Below are positions 1 through 9,012 of a stretch of 64,000 nucleotides of DNA, piece after piece; the stretch's first letter is position 1, and each line of letters opens with the position of its first letter. Origin of the DNA: Phymatolithon calcareum (taxonomy: Eukaryota; Rhodophyta; Florideophyceae; Hapalidiales). The notes beneath the pieces were generated by a model. The model did no database searches, had not been told where the DNA came from, and worked only from the letters and a program-made list of their open reading frames with translations. Where the stretch lies: contig OZ345385.1 in the NCBI GenBank assembly GCA_977006965.1, forward strand, positions 310,001-374,000, given 5' to 3'. The position numbers were made by a program, and so were the translations under genes.

Positions 1-303
1 TGCGAAGTGTTCGCACGAATACTGTCTGCATATCGAATGCCTTCTCGTAAACCTTGTTAGCTCACGATTATTATCTACCGTGGATAAATTGGCGTGCAAG
101 CCACGAATTTGTAGTCCACGCAAGAACAGTAGAGCAAATTTAACTCTCCGTTTTTTTCAAATTGCGAAATTTGGACTGTAGATAAGAGCAGAATGAAATT
201 GGCAAAACAGGGGTGATCGGCGTCTCTTGGAGAGAGCATTGCCACGGATATCAATTCCATCTGCCACGAGCAAAAAAATTTAGAGGAAACTAATAATTAG
301 TTC
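1..303. other. no recognised feature
   Basis: AT-rich sequence with only short chance reading frames. I see nothing assignable here. Confidence 0.4.
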
Positions 304-371
304 ACAGGGAGAGTATTAGTGAATTCGGCAAACTCATCAAGTTTGCCGAATTCACTAATATACTCACTGTG
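304..371. repeat. long imperfect palindrome
   Basis: The inner arms (about 21 bp, around ATTAGTGAATTCGGCAAACT) are near-perfect inverted repeats separated by about 3 nt. Outer arms CACAG and CTGTG extend the foldback to 68 bp. It may be a minimal foldback element; no target duplication was identified. Confidence 0.75.
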
Positions 372-1341
372 CAAAGGTGGACTTCTGATATGTCCATTAC
401 AGCGGCCAGGGGCAGCTTTATTCTAGGTGGGCCTAAAAAATCTAGATATTTATGGTAAAGTGGTATGACGTATTGGGCCTCTGGGGCTCTAACACTTTTT
501 GTAGCAGAAGCTACAGGTGGAGTGATGGTGATGCGAGCTCCACTTTGAGAAGCAGATAGCTGTAAAGAATGCTTTTCTGCTCAGCCCAACAGCAAGTGAG
601 TAGCGTTCATCGTTGCGCGCAACGCTGGAGCGTATTTTAGAGCTGCTTTCATCTCAAAAAGGGACACATCTGCAGCGTCGTGGAAAACTGTCTATTCAGC
701 TTGTCTGGTAGAGCTTTCTTTCGAAGTTGGTGACGAGAGCGAGGGTGCCTGTTGCGATGAAGGTAAATCTGCCCCACGGCGTCAACCTAAACTTTGAAAA
801 AGTTGTTTGACACTGTAAACGGTCATTTAAATGGTCGCCCGTTGTAATGCTACGACGCTCAATCCGCAAAGGAACATAATAACAAGTACCAATCTTAGCC
901 GAAACATTCCAGTTGAAGTGAGTGTGAAATAATTACGCCGACTGATACTTCCTCAGGCAGACGATTGAGTTGATTGATAAGATAGTGGAGACAAACTGGT
1001 ACGAGTAGACGGGTGAGAGCAGCCACAGGAAGGCAAGGAAAGAACTGAAACCTCCGAAACTAAAAGCGAACTAGAAGAAAACTTAATGGGAAGCTTATAT
1101 CGAACATCCACAGGACGCGGACGATACACACCTTACCTTGAAATCGGGCGCTGGACGAGGAATCCCGAACCTTGTCGTATGGACGCTTGATCAGATCTAT
1201 ATCCATTCTAGAAGGACTCCTGTCTATGCTCACCACACTCGTTGAGGTTTTCACTACGTTACTTGAGCGGAAGTACGGTTGCTACAATACTCTACTACAC
1301 GTGTGAGCAAACCTGTACCACCGGAACAGTACAATGGACCA
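372..1341. other. no recognised feature
   Basis: No reading frame with coding character and no repeat shared with the rest of the window was recognised. Confidence 0.35.
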
Positions 1342-1355
1342 GAGCTAGTGGACTG

Positions 1356-1723
1356 GCCGTGCCAGGAACATTACATATTCCGAAAACGGTTTACCGCACC
1401 AAGCAGTGAGGATGAAAGAGAGCAGGCACAGAATTATATGCGCAAGATGGTTCATAGGTCACTTTCCAAGAAATCCGCCAATGTTGATCGAAGAAATAGG
1501 CAGTCAAGGAGCATGGGCAGTGCGAGCACTGAAAAGAATCCTGAAGAAGCCTATATGGACACCTGCAGAAGAGAAAGACGTGGTCAGCGAATTGACTTAA
1601 TCCTATGCAATTCTCAGTGAGGTAGCTGAAAATCTTCGATGCTAGTAGAATGCACTTAGAAAGGTGCCGACTTTCCTCAAGTTGGGACACATGGTACCTT
1701 CTCAAATAAATCCATTCAATTAC
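1356..1723 (+). mobile_element. family D retroposon, 368 bp
   Basis: The element is flanked by 14-bp target duplications with one mismatch (1342-1355 and 1724-1737, GAG[C/T]TAGTGGACTG). Its 3' end carries a tail shared with copies at 26.05-26.33 kb and 63.7-63.8 kb: a stem-forming pair AAGGTGCC...GGTACCTT followed by TCAAATAAATCCATTCAATTA. The body also matches the 26-kb copy. No conserved protein domain was recognised, so this is probably a non-autonomous element or a 5'-truncated LINE. Confidence 0.7.
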
Positions 1724-1839
1724 GAGTTAGTGGACTGTCAGCAAAACTGTAGATCATAAATGCGTCTTTGCAAAGTGAGTATATTAATTTAGTAATTAGG
1801 GCAAACGTGGCGAGGATAGAACTAATTTCCTCATAAAAT

Positions 1840-1886
1840 TATTTAAAAGGTGCCATTTGTCCCAACTTGAAGAAAATCGGCACCTT
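1840..1886 (-). mobile_element. family D 3' tail fragment
   Basis: This is a short reverse-complement copy of the family D tail, with the GGTGCC...GGCACC stem arms visible. The rest of the element is missing. Confidence 0.5.
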
Positions 1887-1890
1887 AGGA

Positions 1891-2323
1891 CCGATGAACG
1901 AATATTTCCCAACAGGAAAAATGGGAAATTGAAAAAATGGGATTCCGACATGCCCGACTTTTTTTTTTCCTTTCAAGTTTATTTAAAAGCCCCACAGACT
2001 TCCGAAGATATGGGCAAGGCTTCCTCTGATGCTACCTACCTCTGTGTAGCTCACAAAACGTCCACCAGAATGGCGGACGGGAAAACTCAAGACTCAAAGT
2101 AGTCCTATATCAGTCCTCTACGGGATTGTTGGTGCTTGGACTCGACCACTTTTTGTCTTGCATTCTGCGGATTAATACAGGCCCGACTGACTGCCTGCAC
2201 TTGTGAAACGATGCTTCAGGATGAATGACGATGAGCAGCGTCTCACAAGTGGAAGCATTCTGTTGGACATATCAGCGTTCCCATATTTCCAATTTTTCCT
2301 TTCAGGAAATATTCGTTCATCGG
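1891..2323. repeat. inverted repeat flanking a LINE A insertion
   Basis: The arm at 1891-1942 and the arm at about 2277-2323 are reverse complements with a few mismatches. They share CCGATGAACGAATATTTCC and a run of short A/T-rich motifs. A truncated LINE A copy lies in the loop, so a foldback appears to have been the insertion target. Confidence 0.6.
1960..2180 (-). mobile_element. LINE family A, 5'-truncated copy
   Basis: The copy starts with the reverse complement of a poly(A) tail and the family A 3' hairpin (TATCTTCGGAAGTCTGTGGG followed by GCTTTTAAATAAACTT, read on the minus strand). It matches the longer copy at 24.66-26.03 kb. Candidate 8-bp target duplications GCCCGACT occur at 1952-1959 and 2181-2188. 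Confidence 0.75.
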
Positions 2324-2574
2324 CCCTTACGCCCGCGTGCCTTATGCTTGCTTAACGGACATATAGAGTCCCTGATCTCCTCCTAGTTCCGCATCCCAAA
2401 TCACATCATGTACACACTGCCCCCTTGTACAATCCTTGTACACTCCGTGTCCTTTTTCGTATAATATCAAGTGATATCGGCCGGAAGCACAGAATCTGGG
2501 ATTGAGCGTTTCCGAGGAGAGTGTTCCTGAAAGCGGAATTACCCATCTCTTATAATCCCTCCCTCATCGATGGC
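2189..2574. other. no recognised feature
   Basis: Apart from the inverted-repeat arm near 2.3 kb, nothing is assignable. Confidence 0.35.
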
Positions 2575-2887
2575 CAATGTACTTTTTTTTAATTCAAGTT
2601 TATTTAAAAGCCCCACAGACTTCCGAAGATATGGGCGAGGCTTCCTCTGATGCTACCTACCTTTGTGCAGCTCGCAAAACGCCCACCAGATGGCGGACAA
2701 GAAAAACACCCCTTGATTCAAAGTAATCTGCTCTCAGTCCTCTACAGGATTGGTGGGCAATGTACTGTCGCTTGGGTTGATCTTTCATCATTTGGTAGGC
2801 GCTCTTCTCCAGTCTCTTGCCGCCGCTGTCGTAAGCATTGACCATGTCCATTGTAACACCCTGCTCTTTCACACGCCGAGACAGCAC
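2564..2887 (-). pseudogene. 3' end of an unknown reading frame, split by LINE A
   Basis: If the LINE A copy at 2584-2757 and one copy of its target duplication are ignored, a minus-strand frame reads from 2887 to a TGA at 2564-2566, ending in a basic stretch (KRQYIGHR). It has coding-like composition (for example AYDSGGKRLEKSAYQMMKDQ), but I do not recognise the family and no start is evident. It may be a fragment of a larger gene whose upstream exons are not visible. Confidence 0.3.
2584..2757 (-). mobile_element. LINE family A, 174-bp 5'-truncated copy
   Basis: This is a minus-strand copy of the family A 3' end with poly(A) at 2584. It is flanked by 9-bp target duplications CAATGTACT at 2575-2583 and 2758-2766. 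It interrupts the reading frame annotated at 2564-2887. Confidence 0.8.
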
Positions 2888-3752
2888 GAGAGAACTTGTG
2901 ATCGGCTGAATGGACGTCGACGCGATATCTTCGCTGTCCCTAAGCTGGCCACGAGGGATACCGATTGCAGTGACCCTTCCTGGGCACCGCTATCCCTGCC
3001 AGTAGACGACTCTTCTGTGTGGGTGCCGGAAGGTCCACGCAGAAGAGAGGCGTACCGGAGGTGCAAGTAACCCGTGATCAAATCAAGGTGTGGTTTTCGA
3101 ATATCTTGTGATTACCAAAACACTGGGGTCTTTCTCCTGCCTTTGCTAAATTGCTAATCGAGCTGAATACTACTTAAGCACAATAAAGGCAGCGCCATCG
3201 GAAACGAACAACAGCATGGCGGCCTAGCCTCTCAATCTCTCCTGTTTCGAACGCAACGATCGTTCCCACATTTCCTTCACCCAGACACGCCGTGAGGCGT
3301 TACACAATACCAGCTACACCACCCCGCGCGGTTAGCACGCTCTTAGTTTCCTTGTTACTCACTCTCGGAACTGCAATCAGTGCTTCTCCACCATTCCTCA
3401 CTATTCGCTCTCCTCGTCCCTCTCGTCCGTGCAGACCTCGTGTTTCTCCTTTTGAACCGTCTCATTCTGTCCTTTATTTGGGTATCCCGCCTTTCACCTC
3501 GCAATATACTGTATATCAATGAGGATTTCCCGCTCCAAGCGGCTGCAATGATTTGGAATGACTGTCGTCCTTTTTCGCTACACAGTGCTGTTGCGGACGA
3601 GAGGTCTGTCGTTGTGGATTGACTTTACGGCCAGCGTAATCTTTGGCGCCTGACCCAGCTGAACGGTTTCATCGCACGTTCCTTCTACTTCAGGCCCTCA
3701 GTTGGACTATGTTCTTGATCAAAGTTGCTATGTTCCCTGTTTGGAAAGCGTT
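2767..3752. other. mostly unassigned; holds a homeodomain-like scrap
   Basis: Apart from the short homeodomain helix-3-like frame at 2974-3111, I see no supported gene. Several overlapping frames between 3.29 and 3.62 kb lack domain signals. Confidence 0.3.
2974..3111 (+). pseudogene. homeodomain helix-3-like fragment
   Basis: A 45-codon open stretch ends VTRDQIKVWFSN-I-L-stop. The sequence QIKVWFSN matches the recognition-helix signature of homeodomains (Q-[IV]-x-V-W-F-x-N). The expected following basic residues are missing because the frame stops four codons later, and helices 1 and 2 are not seen upstream. It could be a decayed exon, an exon end with an unseen splice site, or chance similarity. 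Confidence 0.25.
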
Positions 3753-3765
3753 GTTCAATGCGGGG

Positions 3766-4185
3766 AAGAAGAAGAGGAAATTTTTATTATAGTGTAACCA
3801 ATGCATCTGCTGACGCTTGGGGCAACACTTCTGGCGAGACACGAGGACTCAATCGGAACCCAAAAGCTCCATTTCGCTAAAAGTGGCATAGTCAACGAAA
3901 CTACAAAACCTACCTCTGTTCTCACAGAAGAGATCTCGAGGGGGAAAATCATATCGCTTCTATTACCACGCTGAGAATACAGTCTCTTGACAAGCGACGG
4001 TACACACATGGGAGTTTGCAACGTCCCGAGTCGTTTCTGCGCCGAGGCGCCATGGGCGAGTTTAGCGACTTCCCGGGTCCGTCGTGCCGTGCGGCGATCG
4101 ACGCGGGGAGGGGGGGTTAATGACGTGGCCAGTCTTGTCCGCGCCGGAGCGCCTTGGGCGAGTTTAGCGACATCCCGGGTCGTCC
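3766..4185 (-). mobile_element. GC-repeat retroposon, minus copy
   Basis: Read on the minus strand, this has GC-rich repeat units at its 5' end (motif ACCCGGGATGTCGCTAAACT), a body with CTCGAGATCTCTTCTGTGAG, and a 3' hairpin (AGCGTCAGCAGATGC) ending in a CTT-rich tail at 3766. It has the same architecture as 47163-47990 and 50303-50957. Near-duplicate flanks GTTCAATG occur at 3753-3760 and 4186-4193. Confidence 0.7.
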
Positions 4186-4230
4186 GTTCAATGGGGGAGC
4201 GAGGAACAGAGTCCCTGTCGAAAATCAAGG

Positions 4231-4594
4231 TTCATATCGCGACGTTCTCGGACATTCCATGCTTTTCTCGGACAAGCGTCTTACTTGGGTGCAGCGCTTT
4301 ACAATGCAATGGAACATATCGAAGAAAGTAGGGAGGCTCACCGCGTTGCCCTGCGCGCTCCATTCCGCGAGTGTACTCACAAGCAGTGGCCATTGCCGTT
4401 TTCATGAGGCTGGGCCTTCTGGGTATACAATAAGCAAGTAGTACGCCGCTGTGGTCGGAAATGATGCTGTCAAAATTCTGCTGTCAATGTACGATCAACT
4501 GGAAGTCTTGCCAAAGCTTCAGAACTGAAGCAAGACAACGCGAGGGCAGCCAATTCCATGACAAGTAGTATGGGACCGCCTCATCGCTGGCAGC
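4231..4594. other. no recognised feature
   Basis: Unassigned sequence between the GC-repeat retroposon and the family C LINE. Confidence 0.35.
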
Positions 4595-4608
4595 TTTATT
4601 AGTCTGCG

Positions 4609-4726
4609 GGGGATATATATATTGATTTTATTTTTGAAAGCTCCCAAAGCCTCAAGTTGAGTAACAGGGCAGCTTCTCGATGTTTTCGATACTCATCTCT
4701 CTACTCTCCTTCTAATATCTCCTTAA
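4609..4726 (-). mobile_element. LINE family C, 3' portion (left half of a split copy)
   Basis: This is the 3' end of a minus-strand family C LINE, beginning with a G run (poly(C) tail in element orientation) and a TATATATTGATTTTATTTTT segment, as in the copy at 46.27 kb. It continues at 8321-8467 after the TTAA transposon. The reassembled LINE is flanked by 14-bp target duplications with one mismatch, TTTATT[A/G]GTCTGCG, at 4595-4608 and 8468-8481. Confidence 0.8.
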
Positions 4727-4744
4727 CAGACTGGAGTCGGGTGT
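4727..4744 (+). repeat. left terminal inverted repeat of the TTAA transposon
   Basis: The 18-bp CAGACTGGAGTCGGGTGT is preceded by TTAA and is perfectly matched at the right end. Confidence 0.9.
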
Positions 4745-5048
4745 AACAAAAACCGGGGGTCGATGCCAGCCATTGTCATATTGATGATAAATGGTATGAC
4801 AAGATGTAGCATCAAAGGTAAAATTTGAATTTCGATGGCTATCTTGGATTGAAGGCGGCAGCGCCAGCCGAAGCGCGCCAGATTTCCGGATCGATTTTCT
4901 TTCAAGCTCGTGGGCTGCCTGTTGACCGGTAGGTATCGGACCTGAAACCGCACTGAGATTGAGCGCGAGGAAAAGCTCTAACTTTGTATCGTTTTCGAAT
5001 TTTCCTACATTCTCGCATTTCCGTAGCAGGCGACGGCGAAGTTGTGCC

Positions 5049-6188
5049 ATGTTGGGGAATGAGCGCGACCCCAAGGAGGCCGAAAGTCGTCAAAAAGGCC
5101 AAAAAAGTGTGCGGGGTGTAGCTATGAGTCCCAGGAGGGACTACGCGACGCGATAGGTACGTACAAATGTGATCGACAGGTTGGTGTGCGAGGTCCCGAA
5201 ACAAACGCAAGAAAATACTGTTGTGGAGTCGGAATTCATTGAAGCGCGTTTGGCGCGACCTGCAGAATGCTTTGCACCTGACAGTGGCGTACAAGCGGAA
5301 GGCGGGTCTGAGGAGGAGATTTGTACTGGTGTTGCAAGCAGTCATGGCAGACTCGGATTATTTCCTACTTTGGTTCTCAGCGATGCCGCGCAGCCTCTTG
5401 ACTCTGTTGGAAAAAGCTGTGACCGTGCGGGCATTGTACAGGTAAGCTCGCCGTTTTGCGCTATCACTGCTGTAATTCTTCCAGCGATCGGTGGCGGGGC
5501 CCATGCCGAAACAAGTGAGATGGTAAATGCGACAGACAAAATAATGGAATCCCGCCAGGTCTCGTCGCCCAGCACCGCCGTATTCTCTTCGTTGCAAGCT
5601 CTGGCGGGTTATTTGGCGGATTCAAAATCTTTTTCGAGTTTTGGGAGCAACCGGCGCCTTTTGGGGACCACACTATTCTCTGAGATATGGACTCCAGGAA
5701 ATGATTGCCGACTGGCGGCGGCAGTCGTAGATTGTGTCGACCAGGAGGACTCTGTGCCGAGCATAATTGATGCCTTCGAGTCTGGTGTCCGCGGGAAGTC
5801 TCCCTATATTCGACTTGCCCTGTTGCTGTATTGGAAGGAGAGCTATTTACGTCATCGGTTCTTGTCGAGGGCATTGACAGGCAGCATCATTATGTTTACA
5901 CCGCCTGGCGTTCTGTTCCTAGACCCATCCTCGCCTCCTGACTAGAATATCGCTCCATGCAGCACGACGTGCCAATGCATTGAGAAGGACCATGTAGCGG
6001 TTGTACTCTGGTCTAACAAGTCATACGCGGATGCAGGAGTTTTGACATCAAATGCGGAGGTTCGGTTAGAGCAATGGATCGATTCTTTTTGTCTGGATTC
6101 TCAACGCGTCATGTTTTTTAATGAAAGTGTTCGTGAGCATTTTCCGCGTGGAAAACGACGGATGCCTTCGTCTGATGTCCTTGTCTAA
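5049..6188 (+). CDS. unrecognised plus-strand transposon gene, exon structure unresolved
   Basis: This is a stretch of coding character on the plus strand of the TTAA transposon. One frame is open from about 5169 to 5943, then after a TAG runs open again to a TAA at 6186-6188. The last part (for example HVAVVLWSNKSYADAGVLTS) looks convincingly protein-coding. Two good splice pairs occur: GTAAGC at 5442 to TTCCAG ending at 5484 (43 nt), and GTGAGA at 5515 to CGCCAG ending at 5558 (44 nt). Removing both keeps the frame. Another frame around 5560-5740 also looks coding, so the true exon set is uncertain, and the internal TAG near 5944 may be intronic or a mutation. The start codon is uncertain; the first ATG candidate is at 5049. 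I do not recognise the family. By position it is a candidate transposase or accessory protein. Confidence 0.4.
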
Positions 6189-7951
6189 TTACTGTCGTCG
6201 CTGTCAAGGTAATCGAGATTTTTTAAACCAGTAAGATCAATTAGTTCTTCGCGATCTTCTTTGGAGTCAGTGCTGCTATCGCTGTCATCTTCTGATCCTT
6301 AACTTTCCACGTTATCAGACGCGTCAAAATTCTCTGCTGTGCCGTCTGTTGATAGATTGTCTGAGACAATTGCGCTCAAGGGGCAGGGCACAATGCTTCT
6401 CTCTTCACTTTGGTGACTTGATCTAGGCAACAGCATCCTCTGCTTGGCGGCTTCGATGCCACCTTGGCGATTAGCACACCGATTTAGATCACAGCCGCAC
6501 TTCGAGGAGCACATTTTCTCGAGACGGGTGCAGCCGCAGCGTGTGAACACGACGATGGACGTGCTTCGCACGATGTACCGCAGCACGGTTCGCATTGTCC
6601 TTGCCGCTCTATCCCCATTATCACTCCCAGATTGTAGCCTGGCAATGTAACGCTCGTAAAGATCACAGGCATAGCCGACTGTCCCCACATTTGCGTTCAA
6701 GCGCTGTTCCTCCGCTGCACAAACAAAAATTATTGCCTCATCCGCTGATTCCGCTTCTGTATCAACGTTTCCGAATTGCTCGACGTCCATATCGAAGCGG
6801 ACAAGCCCCTCTGCACTTTCATTGGACTCCGACCCGGTGTACTCGCGCGTCGGCCGGTCTTGTTCAGGGTGCGAGGACACAGCAGCTGTTTGACCTCGCA
6901 AATCCTGACCATTGCCAGTTCCATCGACAGTAGAATTGATTTTCCTTTTCAAAATCAAAAAACAGCGCAGGCAAGCGCGGCCTTCCGCCAAAATTTCCTC
7001 GACAGCACGATCTGGGCTATTATCTGCAGGATGCATTGTTGACTGCGGAGCTGCGTTATTCAAACTAGCTCTGGGTGCATTTAGATCGCTGGCAATGCGC
7101 TTCTCCCAAACTTCAACATCGCGTAGACTGGGAACGATCGCAATCACCGTTTCCACGACAACGAGCTTATCGGCCTCGCTCAAACTCCTCTCCCACATCG
7201 ACAGCGACTTCGAATCGCTTCTGTGTACAGACTTGGAGCATAACGAACACGTATCCATTACCAATCGCCAGGAGGTTTTCCGAAACCGCTGATAATGCAC
7301 CTGGCAGACCTTTCGATCCGGCGAGGCCCCCGTAATGATTTCTTCTACAGACGCCTGCGGCAGATGCTCTCCTAAAATAGCTCGACGCCCTCGGTACAAA
7401 TTAGAAACTTCCAAGGCGCTGCTTGTACCGAACAGCTGCGCAACCGCACTGTGAGACACCGGCCGCCTACAGTCGCCACCAGATTGTTGCGCGTCATTGA
7501 TGTGCGGCACGGCGTCAATGTGCGGAAAGGGTCGTACTCCAGCAGGCACGCGCGCCTGCATCCGCATTACTTCGGCACACAATGTGCAGTCATTCGCAGG
7601 AAGCTCTGTCGTTGAGGTTCCATCTCCGCGTCGAAAGCGTTTGCGCCGCCCAACCTCATCAAACGCCTGCACCACATCCTCCGTCGTCTCGAAGGACTTG
7701 CGCTTCCGTTGAAATAAATTTCCATGCTTTGCTTTGCCGCTCGATGATGCCGTCTGATGCAATGCGGCGGTACCAATCTTGCGGCACGGCGTACACCACG
7801 AAAAGACTGCCTCGTTCGCGTTCGGTCTGTTTCGCAATAAGCCATCAGAACCAAATAGGAACTCTTTCTGGGTCACTGGTATGGGACGCAAATTTGTGCC
7901 TGTGCTGCGGCAACATGCACAGCTTCCCAGATCCATGTCTGAACCAGTCAT
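6185..7951 (-). CDS. cysteine-rich, CXC-like transposon protein with an internal stop
   Basis: The frame runs 550 codons from an ATG at 7951 to a TAA at 6299-6301. The same frame then stays open through an acidic, serine-rich tail of about 38 codons to a TAG at 6185-6187, so the TAA looks like a single nonsense mutation. Visible features are an N-terminal cysteine cluster (C11, C13, C14 and C53, C56), C122/C125, a basic patch RRKRFRR near residue 105, C216/H219 with C235/C238, and a C-terminal cysteine block at residues 472-492 (CGC...C-SSK-CGC...C-ANR) resembling tesmin/CXC or pre-SET zinc clusters. This suggests a zinc-binding, probably DNA-binding, nuclear protein. No transposase catalytic triad was identified. 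It is the longest frame in the window and lies wholly inside the TTAA transposon, convergent with its partner gene. It could be the transposase of an unfamiliar family or an accessory DNA-binding protein. Confidence 0.6.
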
Positions 7952-8298
7952 GAAGTGCAAGGATAGATCATGCTGCCGCGGCTCGCATGGTCGGCGTCGC
8001 CCCTAGATTCTGTTCACAATTTTCGCCTATCATATTGGCTATTCTTCGCCACGTGTAAATCCTCTTCGCGGCACTTTTCGCCTTGGGCTACCTGTTGACC
8101 GCGAGTTACACGGCCATTTGCTCCCACTATCTTAAAGCTGAAAGTCTTTCTCAGACTTCTGTCGTTCCCGATTTTTCCTACATGTTTTCCTTCTTTTATT
8201 AGTCGGGAAAAAGCTAAAAATGTGCGAATTGAGACTGGAATCCCATATTTATCATAAGTTTAAAAACTCTATTATGACAAGCTGTGGCATCGACCTCG

Positions 8299-8316
8299 AC
8301 ACCCGACTCCAGTCTG
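8299..8316 (-). repeat. right terminal inverted repeat of the TTAA transposon
   Basis: Perfect reverse complement of the left terminal repeat, followed by the second TTAA. Confidence 0.9.
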
Positions 8317-8320
8317 TTAA

Positions 8321-8467
8321 TTCGAATTTCTCTCCCTGCCAGGGCCCGAGTAAGTCTTTTGCATTCATATTCCGTTTCTTGGTCCATCTTCATAGTCCGT
8401 AGTATACGTTGCAACACGATAAGCTCCACCACAGCACCAGCCCCAAAGTATTTCGCCAGAATGGACT
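8321..8467 (-). mobile_element. LINE family C, right half of the split copy
   Basis: Continues the family C coding sequence interrupted at 4726. It matches the copy at 46.39-46.53 kb almost base for base. The 5' truncation point coincides with the second copy of the target duplication at 8468-8481. Confidence 0.8.
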
Positions 8468-8638
8468 TTTATTGGTCTGCGCGGGAAGGGCGATGGCGTG
8501 GTCCTGTTGCGATCTCATCGTTCCAGGTGGCACAGGAAAACGTTGCGCGCTTTGGAGCAGGCATGAATCGAACCGCAATACAAAGGCATGCGACGATTGC
8601 TTGTGAATTAGATATTGTATATCTGGTGGGAGATTGAC

Positions 8639-9012
8639 ATGCCAGCCGACGTTGTGAATGACCCGGATGAGTTCTTCGTGCTGCTGCATAATCCATTGAC
8701 TAGGAGTCTGGTGTACGATATAACGTCATTGTCGCATGGCGTGGGGGAGCTTGTGGTCTCCATGGAGCGTCAAAATGATGTCAATGTCATGCTCGCAGTG
8801 GTGCTTGCAGAAGACTGGGAATTGTGGATGCAGCAATCGGTGGTTGAGTGCTGGGCAACCTTGTGGAATGCAAAGGCAGAGGCCGGTAAGTGGAAATGAA
8901 CAGTACGGAGCGAGCGCTTGAAGTTGGCGTTTCTGTAGACTCTAGTCTTTATGGCCAGATGCCTCTCGAGGAGGCATTGGTGGCATCAGCGGAAGATTTT
9001 CTTGAGCGGTAG
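8639..9012 (+). CDS. small two-exon gene of unknown function
   Basis: Exon 1 (8639-8885) starts at an ATG and ends at a strong donor, G|GTAAGT. The intron (8886-8938, 53 nt) ends TTTCTGTAG. Exon 2 (8939-9012) continues in frame to TAG with an acidic, helix-like end. The joined product is about 106 residues and rich in acidic and aliphatic residues, with a possible buried segment around VMLAVVLAEDWELWMQQ. I recognise no domain. It sits just downstream of the split LINE C. The true start may lie in an unseen upstream exon, since the frame is also open a little further 5' of the ATG. Confidence 0.45.

Larger units (their letters stand above)
4727..8316. mobile_element. complete 3.59-kb TTAA-type DNA transposon with two convergent genes
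   Basis: The ends are perfect 18-bp terminal inverted repeats, CAGACTGGAGTCGGGTGT at 4727-4744 and its reverse complement at 8299-8316. Homology resumes further in (GGTCGATGCCA, TTGTCATA) after a small indel. TTAA lies immediately outside both ends (4723-4726, 8317-8320), and the flanking LINE C sequence is colinear across the insertion. TTAA targets are known for piggyBac and Kolobok; the CAGACTGG end is unlike the CCC ends of piggyBac seen elsewhere in this window. The interior holds a plus-strand gene (ending at 6188) and a minus-strand gene (ending at 6185-6187) whose stop codons overlap. No DDE core was recognised in either. Confidence 0.85.

Noticed and set aside
3755-4228. 157-codon minus-strand frame
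   Set aside because: Lies within a copy of the GC-repeat retroposon and has no domain.
4902-5345. 147-codon minus-strand frame inside the TTAA transposon
   Set aside because: Overlaps the plus-strand gene and has weaker coding character; treated as a shadow.
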